From assembly GCA_017428105.1 (NCBI GenBank), contig JAFRRM010000004.1, positions 62,001-126,000 of the forward strand: a stretch of 64,000 nt of DNA, written 5' to 3'. The notes under the pieces are model-generated. The model saw only the letters and a list, made by a program, of their open reading frames with translations. It did not search any database and was not told the DNA's origin. Origin of the DNA: Lachnospiraceae bacterium (GTDB taxonomy: Bacteria > Bacillota > Clostridia > Lachnospirales > Lachnospiraceae). A program made the position numbers and the translations under genes. Below are positions 57,858 through 64,000 of this stretch, piece after piece. The stretch's first letter is position 1, and every line of letters begins with the position of its first letter.

Positions 57858-58603
57858 AATCCAGCCGCCTTTCTCACGGCCCGGACTTTCTGCACCAAGG
57901 CCGCGTATTGATCCGGTGTGATGGCCTGTTCCCCGTCGGTCAGCGCCTTCTCCGGATGGTCGTGCACTTCGATCATCAGGCCGTCCGCCCCCGCGGCCGC
58001 CGCGGCCAGCGCCATCGGCGGGACCAGCGCGGCGATGCCCGTGGCATGGCTGGGATCCGCGATGATGGGCAGATCCGTCATGCCGCGCAGCAGCGGGACC
58101 ACGGCCAGATCCAGAGTGTTGCGGGTGTAATCGTCGAACGTGCGGATGCCGCGTTCGCAGAGGATGACGTGCGGATTCCCTTCCGCAAGGATGTACTCGG
58201 CGCTCATCAGGAATTCCCGCAGAGTGGCGGCCATGCCGCGCTTTAGGAGCACGGGCTTTTTCGTCCGCCCGACTTCCTTGAGCAGTTCGAAATTCTGCAT
58301 GTTGCGGGAGCCGATCTGGATGACGTCGACGTCCTCGAACAGGTCCAGCTCGCGCACGCCGGTGATCTCCGTGACCACGGGCAGGCCGCTTTCCCGGCCG
58401 GCCAGGAGCAGCAGGCGGATGCCTTCCTCCTTGAGTCCCTGAAAATCATAGGGCGAAGTGCGCGGCTTGAACGCGCCGCCCCGCAGCAGATCCGCGCCCG
58501 CAGCCTTCACCGCCTTCGCGATCCCGACGATCTGCTCCTCGTTTTCCACGGAGCAGGGGCCGGCGATCATGGTAAATCCGTTTTTTTCGAATAAAGTGTC
58601 CAT
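57854..58603 (-). CDS. aroF: DAHP synthase, type I-beta (KDO8P-like), no regulatory domain
   Basis: 249 residues. [55 protein letters not shown] and LCERGIRTF are the family motifs. It condenses PEP and erythrose 4-phosphate. The N-terminal ferredoxin-like domain and any chorismate-mutase domain are missing, so this copy is probably not feedback-inhibited directly. First gene of the six-gene aromatic operon. Confidence 0.95.
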   Translation of the reverse strand: MDTLFEKNGFTMIAGPCSVENEEQIVGIAKAVKAAGADLLRGGAFKPRTSPYDFQGLKEEGIRLLLLAGRESGLPVVTEITGVRELDLFEDVDVIQIGSRNMQNFELLKEVGRTKKPVLLKRGMAATLREFLMSAEYILAEGNPHVILCERGIRTFDDYTRNTLDLAVVPLLRGMTDLPIIADPSHATGIAALVPPMALAAAAAGADGLMIEVHDHPEKALTDGEQAITPDQYAALVQKVRAVRKAAGL

Positions 58604-58648
58604 GGCTTTACTTTACAACATTTTCCCGGCTTTTTCCACTTAAAAAAC

Positions 58649-58676
58649 TTGAAAAGGACGCAATTTATGTTATATT
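58649..58676 (+). promoter_or_regulatory. Promoter of the second zinc-ribbon/TPM operon
   Basis: TTGAAA (58649-58654), 16 bp, TATATT (58671-58676) with an upstream TG (TGTTATATT, extended -10). The leader to 58785 holds stems GTGCG/CGCAC and GGGATC-GCG-GATCCC. Confidence 0.65.
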
Positions 58677-58784
58677 GTTTTTGTATAAGCCGGACGGGCC
58701 CCCGGAAGGGGATATTCCTGTGCGGCAAAAACGCACCGGAGGGATCGCGGATCCCGCCGGCGCCGGCCGAACGGAGTTTTCATC

Positions 58785-59852
58785 ATGAGTGAATTAGTGT
58801 CGTTCAAATGTCCCAACTGCGGCTCCCCGCTGGTCTACAGCGCGGAAAAGAGCCGGTTCAACTGCGAATACTGCGGCGGCGAGTTCGATTTTGAAACGGT
58901 CCAGAACGCGGACGTCAACGCCGACGCCGAATTCGACTGGGGCGATTACAAAGAAAACGTATCGAACGAATCCCTGGAAGGGACGGTCTCGTACGTCTGC
59001 AGGTCCTGCGGCGCGGAAGTCGTGACGGACGCCACCACGGCCGCCAGCCTGTGTCCCTACTGCGGCAACGCCATCGTGATGGAGGAGAACGTCAGCGGCA
59101 TGATCAAGCCCAACGGCATCATCCCCTTCCGCGTGGACAAGAAACAATTGAAAGAGATCGTGGCGAACTACTGCAAGGGCCATAAGCTCCTGCCCCGGAA
59201 TTTCATCACGGACCAGAAGATCGAGAAGGTCCAGGGCATGTACGTGCCCTTCTGGCTGTATGACTGCCACGCCGACGGCTCCATGGGCTTCAACGGCACC
59301 CGCGTGCGCAGCTGGAGCGACGCCCGCTACAATTACGTGGAGACGAGCTACTACTACGTGGAATGCGAAGGCGAAGTCGGGTTCGAGCACGTCCCCGTGG
59401 ACGGCAGCATACGCATGGGCGACTCGCTGATGGATTCGCTGGAGCCTTACGATTTCGGCGACATCCAGGAGTTTGCCTACGGCTACCTGAGCGGTTTCGT
59501 GGCGGACCGCTTCGACCAGGACGCGGACAGCTGCCTGCCCCGCGCCACCAGCCGCATCAAGAGCAGCGTGGCCTCCGCGTTCACCTCGGCGGTGCGCGGC
59601 TATTATGCGACCCTGACCCCCAGCCGCAGCAACATCGCGCTGGATCACACCAAAGTCAGCTACGTGCTGCTTCCCGTGTACTTCATCACGGCCAGCTTCC
59701 GGGGCGAGAAGTATGAATACGCCGTCAACGGACAGACCGGCAAGATGGTGGGCGCGCTGCCCGTGGACAGCCGCCGTTCCCTGCGGTACATGCTGACCAT
59801 CGGCGGGGCCGTGGCCGCCGCGGCGCTGGCAGTCGCCACATTCATTCTGTAG
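58785..59852 (+). CDS. Zinc-ribbon protein (YdjG/TFIIB-type), copy 2
   Basis: 355 residues. Zinc ribbons CPNCGSPLVYS with CEYCGGEFDF and CRSCGAEVVTD with CPYCGNAIVM (about 8-90). KPNGIIPFRVDKKQLKEIVA and MYVPFWLYDCHADGSMGFNG match the middle region of copy 1. A single C-terminal membrane helix (MLTIGGAVAAAALAVATFIL). Copy 1 at 41919 has a much larger membrane part. It heads a four-gene operon with TPM, SPFH and DUF4428 proteins, like Bacillus ydjGHI. Confidence 0.87.
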   Translation: MSELVSFKCPNCGSPLVYSAEKSRFNCEYCGGEFDFETVQNADVNADAEFDWGDYKENVSNESLEGTVSYVCRSCGAEVVTDATTAASLCPYCGNAIVMEENVSGMIKPNGIIPFRVDKKQLKEIVANYCKGHKLLPRNFITDQKIEKVQGMYVPFWLYDCHADGSMGFNGTRVRSWSDARYNYVETSYYYVECEGEVGFEHVPVDGSIRMGDSLMDSLEPYDFGDIQEFAYGYLSGFVADRFDQDADSCLPRATSRIKSSVASAFTSAVRGYYATLTPSRSNIALDHTKVSYVLLPVYFITASFRGEKYEYAVNGQTGKMVGALPVDSRRSLRYMLTIGGAVAAAALAVATFIL

Positions 59853-59864
59853 GAGGGCCGGACG

Positions 59865-60680
59865 ATGAAGAAGAGATTTTCCGCATTATTCGGGATCCTG
59901 TTCCTGCTGGGCGCGCTGCTCATCCCCTTGGCGGGGAGCCGGCCCGTTCTGGCGGACGGGCTTGCCGGTCAGAGCATCATCGACGAGGCCGATCTGCTGA
60001 ACCCTTCCGCGGAGGCGGAGATCAGCGCGGACATCGCGGGGCTGGATGAGAAATATCAGACCAACATCGTGGTCCTCACCGTGACGAGCATGCAGCGGCC
60101 GGAACTGAAGAACGGCCAGACCTATTACGACATCCAGGCCTTTACGCAGGACTATTACGATTTCGTATGCGCCGGCGGCGTGGAGAAGGACGGCATCATC
60201 CTGTGCGTGAACATGGAACCCAGCAACCGGGAGTTCTGCGTGGTCACCACCGGGAAGGAGATCAACCGCTTCCAGTCGAAGATGAGCTACATCTACGACA
60301 AGATCTACGACGACCTGTCACGCACGGAATATGAGGCGGCAGCCCGCACGTTCGTGAAACTGGTGGAGGTCAAGCACCGCCTGGGCTTCTACCCGCCTTC
60401 GTTCCTCAAGGTCGTCATCTGCCTGGGCATCGGCCTGCTCGCGGGCTGGCTGGTGACCAAGGGCATGGAGGGCGGCATGGACAACGTGCACGCGGCTTCA
60501 TCCGCCGGCTCGTACATGATCCGGGACAGCTTCCGGGTCCGGCGGCAGCATGAGATCTTCCTGCACAGCACCATCAGCCAGACGGCGCGGCAGACGGAGC
60601 ACCGCAGCGGCGGCGGGGGCGGCATCAGCATCGGCTCCTCGGGCATCAGCCACGGGGGCGGCGGCGGACACTCGTTCTGA
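59865..60680 (+). CDS. TPM-domain membrane protein (YdjH-like), copy 2
   Basis: 271 residues. Signal peptide (LFGILFLLGALLIPLAGSRP), TPM domain at about 38-170 (IDEADLLNPSAEAEISADIA, NIVVLTVTSMQ), transmembrane helix at about 187-205 (FLKVVICLGIGLLAGWLVTK), basic segment and a Gly/Ser/His tail ending HGGGGGHSF, as in copy 1. Twelve bp after the zinc-ribbon gene. Confidence 0.88.
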   Translation: MKKRFSALFGILFLLGALLIPLAGSRPVLADGLAGQSIIDEADLLNPSAEAEISADIAGLDEKYQTNIVVLTVTSMQRPELKNGQTYYDIQAFTQDYYDFVCAGGVEKDGIILCVNMEPSNREFCVVTTGKEINRFQSKMSYIYDKIYDDLSRTEYEAAARTFVKLVEVKHRLGFYPPSFLKVVICLGIGLLAGWLVTKGMEGGMDNVHAASSAGSYMIRDSFRVRRQHEIFLHSTISQTARQTEHRSGGGGGISIGSSGISHGGGGGHSF

Positions 60681-60757
60681 AAAAACGGACCGCCCGCGGG
60701 CGGCTGAAATAAAAAAATACAGGCATGACACCATAAGAAAGAAAAGGAGAAAAGACT

Positions 60758-61978
60758 ATGGGACTTATCAGTGCAGGTTTAGGCGCTTTAAACAGCACGC
60801 TGGCCGATCAGTGGAAGGAGTATTTCTACTGTGAAGCCATGGACAAGGACATCCTGCTGACCAAGGGCGTCAAGAAGACGGGCACCACCAACACCTTCTT
60901 CGGCGGCTCCAACAATAAGGGCAGCGACAACATCATCACCAACGGCTCCGGCATCGCGGTGGCGGACGGCCAGGCCATGATCATCGTGGACGACGGCCAG
61001 GTCGTGGAATTCTGCGCCGAGCCCGGCCGCTTCGTGTGGGATGCCTCCAGCGAGCCCAGCATCTTCACCGGCAAGCTGTGGGACAGCATCAAGGAGACCT
61101 TCAAACTGGTCGGCAAGCGTTTCGCCTTCGGCGGCGAGACCGGCCATGATCAGCGGATCTACTACTTCAACACCAAGGAACTGCTGGACAACAAGTTCGG
61201 CACGCCCAACCCGATCCCGTTCCGCATCGTGGACAGCAAGGTCGGCATCGACCTGGACGTGTCCCTGCGCTGCGCCGGCGTGTTCTCCTACCGAATCGCG
61301 GACCCGCTGCTGTTCTACTCCAAGGTCTGCGGCAACGTTCCGCGCGAATACCGCCGCGAGGAACTGGACACCCAGTTAAAGAGCGAATTCATCAGCGCCC
61401 TGCAGCCCGCCCTGGCGAAGCTGAGCGCGATGGAAATGCGTCCGAATGAGATCCTGCTGCACAACACCACCGTCGAAAAGGCCATGAACGAAGCCCTGTC
61501 CGAGAAATGGGGACAGCTCCGCGGCCTGGAAGTGGTCAGCGTGGCCTTCTCCACCGTGACGCTTCCCGAAGAGGATCAGGAACGCATCAAGCAGCTGCAG
61601 ACCGCGGCGACCCTGTCCAACCCGAACCTGGGCGCGGGCTTCATGACCGCTTCCGTGGGCCAGGCCATCAATACGGCGGCTGCCAACGAGAACGGCGCCA
61701 TGGCCGGCCTGATGGGCGTGGGCATGACGATGAACACCGCCGGCAATACGATCTCCGGCCTGTATGCCCAGGGCGCGGCCCAGCAGCAGGCGGCTCCCGC
61801 GGCGGCTCCTCAGGCGGATGCCTGGGTCTGCCCGACCTGCGGCAAGACCGTGACCGGCAACTTCTGCTCCTTCTGCGGCGCGAAGAAACCCGGTCCCCAG
61901 ACCTGGATCTGCCCGACCTGCGGCCAGACCGTCACCGGCAACTTCTGCTCCCAGTGCGGCACCCGCAAACCCGAATGA
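60758..61978 (+). CDS. SPFH-domain protein with two C-terminal zinc ribbons (YdjI-like)
   Basis: 406 residues. The N-terminal region (MGLISAGLGALNSTLADQWK) and SPFH/band-7 core (about 45-260) resemble YdjI and the so-called virion core proteins. A Gly/Ala/Met/Asn-rich linker leads to two near-identical ribbons, CPTCGKTVTGNFCSFCGAKK and CPTCGQTVTGNFCSQCGTRK, an evident tandem duplication. SPFH proteins form membrane-associated rings or scaffolds. Operon position supports work with the zinc-ribbon and TPM proteins at the membrane (inference). Confidence 0.88.
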   Translation: MGLISAGLGALNSTLADQWKEYFYCEAMDKDILLTKGVKKTGTTNTFFGGSNNKGSDNIITNGSGIAVADGQAMIIVDDGQVVEFCAEPGRFVWDASSEPSIFTGKLWDSIKETFKLVGKRFAFGGETGHDQRIYYFNTKELLDNKFGTPNPIPFRIVDSKVGIDLDVSLRCAGVFSYRIADPLLFYSKVCGNVPREYRREELDTQLKSEFISALQPALAKLSAMEMRPNEILLHNTTVEKAMNEALSEKWGQLRGLEVVSVAFSTVTLPEEDQERIKQLQTAATLSNPNLGAGFMTASVGQAINTAAANENGAMAGLMGVGMTMNTAGNTISGLYAQGAAQQQAAPAAAPQADAWVCPTCGKTVTGNFCSFCGAKKPGPQTWICPTCGQTVTGNFCSQCGTRKPE

Positions 61979-62026
61979 TCCCACACGACCGTAAGGGCGG
62001 CCGCCGGCCGCCCCTGCGCCGTATCC

Positions 62027-62051
62027 GGGCGGCCATCGGCCGCCCTTTTTT
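62027..62051 (+). terminator. Hairpin terminator after the SPFH gene
   Basis: GGGCGGCC/GGCCGCCC perfect 8-bp stem and six T. A twin stem without T-tract lies at 61995-62013. It is only 15 bp before the DUF4428 start and ends among its upstream bases, so it probably attenuates rather than isolates that gene. Confidence 0.75.
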
Positions 62052-62066
62052 GAAAAGGAGAAGAAC

Positions 62067-63287
62067 ATGGGCCTTTTTGACAAGAAATACTGCGACATCT
62101 GCGGCAGCAAGATCGGGCTTTTAGGCAACAAGAAGCTGGAAGACGGCAACATGTGCAAAGACTGCCAGCGCCTGCTCTCCCCCTGGTTCTCCGACCGCCG
62201 CCACAGCACCGTTGAGGAGATCAAAAACCAGCTGGCTTACCGCGAAGCCAACAAGGCGAAGGTGACCGCCTTCACGCCTTCCCAAGTATACGGAAACCAG
62301 ACGAAACTGATCGTGGACGAAGCCAAGGGCCAGTTCCTGGTGACCCGCTCCGGCAACTGGCCGGCCGAGAATCCGGACGTCCTGGATCTGTCCGCCCTGA
62401 CCGGCTATGAAGCCGCCGTCAAGGTGAATCAGACGGAGGAGAAGACCAAGAACGCGGAAGGCAAGATGGTCAGCTATGACCCGCCGCAGTATACTTACGA
62501 GTATACCTTCAGGACCCGCCTCCTGGTGAACAATCCCTTCTTCGACGATATGGCTTTCGAGCCCTTCCGCAGCGTGAAAGAAAAGAGCGTCGTCGTGAAC
62601 GGCCGGCCCGCCGCGGTGCACCAGGCGGAATATAAGGAGATCAAAGCCGCCTTTGACGAGATGCGCGCCGCCCTGGACGGGTGCTGCGCGTGCCTGAGCT
62701 ACGAAGAGCCGAAGGAAGAAGAGGCCCTTGCGGTCACGATCCCGGCGTCGGCGTTCGCGGCGGCTCCCGCGGCCGCGGGCGGACTGACCTCGTTCGCCTT
62801 CCCGTCCCTGCCGAGGACCGTCAGCGAACTGCTGACCCTGCCGGGCGTCAGCCTGCACGATCCCTTCTCGGTCGCCGCCATGGCCGTGGCGGCCTTCTGC
62901 CGCTTCTCGGAAGACCGGGACGCCTGCTTCGCCATGATCGACGCCCTGAAGGGGCCGCAGCCGCTGTCCAACGTGGACAAGTCCTTCATTAAGGACCGCT
63001 TCATGGACGGCAAGGGCTATATCCCGCGCTCCTATTTTGAGGGCGCCGTGCCGGAGAACGACTATACGCCGAACCGGCCCTACACCATCCGCGTGACGGA
63101 ATCCGCCCACAGCCGCGACCAGTTCGACCAGGGCTACATCACCCTGTATCTCAAGTCCGGCGGCGCCGACTCCGAACGCCCCGTGACCCTGCGCCACAAG
63201 CCCTCCACGGACGAATGGTTCCTTTGGAACCACACCGGCATTCTGGCAGGCATCCGCACGCCGAAGAGCGCAGATCCCTGGGCGTAA
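62067..63287 (+). CDS. DUF4428-type zinc protein
   Basis: 406 residues. The N-terminus MGLFDKKYCDICGSKIGLLG with MCKDCQRLLSPWF is a four-Cys zinc ribbon of the DUF4428 type. The middle (about 75-200) is a beta-rich domain (TKLIVDEAKGQFLVTRSGNW, YTYEYTFRTRLLVNNPFFDD). The last 160 residues form another domain (HDPFSVAAMAVAAFCRFSED, PVTLRHKPSTDEWFLWNHTG). No membrane segment. Last gene of the operon; function unknown. Confidence 0.83.
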   Translation: MGLFDKKYCDICGSKIGLLGNKKLEDGNMCKDCQRLLSPWFSDRRHSTVEEIKNQLAYREANKAKVTAFTPSQVYGNQTKLIVDEAKGQFLVTRSGNWPAENPDVLDLSALTGYEAAVKVNQTEEKTKNAEGKMVSYDPPQYTYEYTFRTRLLVNNPFFDDMAFEPFRSVKEKSVVVNGRPAAVHQAEYKEIKAAFDEMRAALDGCCACLSYEEPKEEEALAVTIPASAFAAAPAAAGGLTSFAFPSLPRTVSELLTLPGVSLHDPFSVAAMAVAAFCRFSEDRDACFAMIDALKGPQPLSNVDKSFIKDRFMDGKGYIPRSYFEGAVPENDYTPNRPYTIRVTESAHSRDQFDQGYITLYLKSGGADSERPVTLRHKPSTDEWFLWNHTGILAGIRTPKSADPWA

Positions 63288-63365
63288 ATAAGGCCGGCCG
63301 GAATCGATCTTAAGGGGCGGACGAACCGGTCCGCTCCGTTTTCATCGGAAAGGAGTGTCCCGATC

Positions 63366-64000
63366 TTGCTGATCAGCGTTATCGTACCGGTCTATCAGGT
63401 GAAGCCTTATCTGGAAGAATGCCTGGACAGTATCCTTCGCCAGACCTGGCGGGATCTGGACGTCATTCTGGTGGATGACGGCTCTCCGGACGCATGCGGT
63501 GAGATCTGCGACCGCTTTGCCGAAAAGGACGCCCGCGTCCGCGTGTTCCACACGGAGAACCGAGGCCTTTCCGCCGCGCGGAACCTGGGGATCCGGGCGG
63601 CCATGGAAACGGACAGCACCTTCCTCGTCTTTGTCGACAGCGACGACTGGCTGGAAGACGACATGATCGAACGCCTCGCCTCTGCTGCCGAAGCGACCGG
63701 CGCGGACGTCGTCCTTTGCGGGGAATACCTGGAATACCCGGACAAAACGAGGCAGTACCGGTACGCCGCCCGCCTCTACTCCGGACAGGCCGCCGCGAAA
63801 GCCCTGGTTCTCGGCATGCTGAGCAACCACGTGATGAGCAAGATCTGGCGGAAAGAATGCTTCGAAACGATCCGCTTCCCGGAAGGCCGCGTTTACGAAG
63901 ACGTCGCCGTCGTATACAAGATTTTTTACGGCTGCACGGCTGTTGCCACGATCCGGGACATCCTGTACCATTACCGGGAACGGGAAGGGAGCATCGTTCA
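63366..64000 (+). CDS. Family 2 glycosyltransferase (3' end cut by window)
   Basis: First 211 residues. GT-A fold motifs: ISVIVPVYQVKPYLEECLDS, ILVDDGSPDACGEICDRF, RGLSAARNLGI and the DxD-containing FVDSDDWLEDD. These place it with GT2 enzymes of capsule, teichoic-acid-like or EPS synthesis. I choose TTG 63366 as start because AAAGGAG lies about 10 bp before it and the product begins MLISVIVPVY; no ATG or GTG fits. 78 bp after the DUF4428 gene. Confidence 0.9.
   Translation, partial: MLISVIVPVYQVKPYLEECLDSILRQTWRDLDVILVDDGSPDACGEICDRFAEKDARVRVFHTENRGLSAARNLGIRAAMETDSTFLVFVDSDDWLEDDMIERLASAAEATGADVVLCGEYLEYPDKTRQYRYAARLYSGQAAAKALVLGMLSNHVMSKIWRKECFETIRFPEGRVYEDVAVVYKIFYGCTAVATIRDILYHYREREGSIV

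Overview
The window is a 64 kb piece of a GC-rich Clostridia chromosome, most likely a high-GC member of the Lachnospiraceae or a close relative. The evidence is a Firmicutes-type spc/alpha ribosomal operon, a long L17 with an internal insert of a kind I associate with Lachnospiraceae, strong AGGAGG-type ribosome binding sites, DUF4358 next to an MBOAT acyltransferase, and anaerobic enzymes (indolepyruvate:ferredoxin oxidoreductase, 2-hydroxyacyl-CoA dehydratase-type proteins, rubredoxin, Pta). This placement is inference; no rRNA gene is present.

Layout: 1-8.7 kb is the 3' part of the spc operon and the alpha operon (rpsH to rplQ), closed by a terminator. 8.8-9.8 kb is a low-complexity protein with a histone H1-like lysine tail. 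9.8-13.3 kb is a LysR regulator divergent from iorAB. 13.3-14.95 kb is an AT-rich island with a secreted papain-like protein, followed by a lipoprotein. 15.5-18.6 kb holds a CoA-transferase, an aminotransferase and a rubredoxin. 18.7-22.2 kb holds minus-strand genes (PhzF-like, an unknown, and a membrane protein with a membrane-tethered XRE regulator).

22.4-35.6 kb is the most unusual metabolic locus. On the minus strand run a CooC-type ATPase, a pair of 2-hydroxyacyl-CoA dehydratase/benzoyl-CoA reductase-like subunits, their activase, a tiny membrane protein, a stand-alone acetyl-CoA-synthase-like domain, a His-rich peptide, a CooT-like protein and an enoate reductase. On the plus strand a second, paralogous pair of dehydratase-like subunits is followed by a paralogue of the tiny membrane protein and a DUF362 ferredoxin. 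Nickel/CODH-type maturation genes next to duplicated radical-dehydratase-like enzymes suggest an undescribed low-potential reductase or dehydratase system.

35.6-38.6 kb holds a broken YczE-like gene, an NCS2 purine permease behind a guanine-type purine riboswitch, and a PlsC acyltransferase. 38.7-41.9 kb is an operon of nagB, a GlmU-C-domain-like acetyltransferase and glmM. Its leader carries what I read as a complete glmS self-cleaving ribozyme. Placing this GlcN6P-sensing ribozyme on nagB, together with the next enzymes of UDP-GlcNAc synthesis, suggests that NagB runs in the aminating direction and stands in for GlmS.

41.9-44.9 kb and 58.8-63.3 kb carry two versions of a zinc-ribbon protein plus TPM-domain protein module (YdjG/YdjH-like); the second adds an SPFH protein and a DUF4428 protein. 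45-49.1 kb is a minus-strand surface O-acylation operon (DUF4358, MBOAT, DHHW, SGNH). 49.3-52.3 kb holds pta and a repeat-flanked lipoprotein with Thr-Glu-Ala-Pro repeats. 52.4-58.6 kb is a six-gene minus-strand operon encoding all seven steps from DAHP to chorismate, with a fused AroE-AroK. The window ends inside a family 2 glycosyltransferase. Several families of short dispersed intergenic repeats punctuate the sequence. No tRNA, rRNA, CRISPR array, transposase or phage gene was seen.
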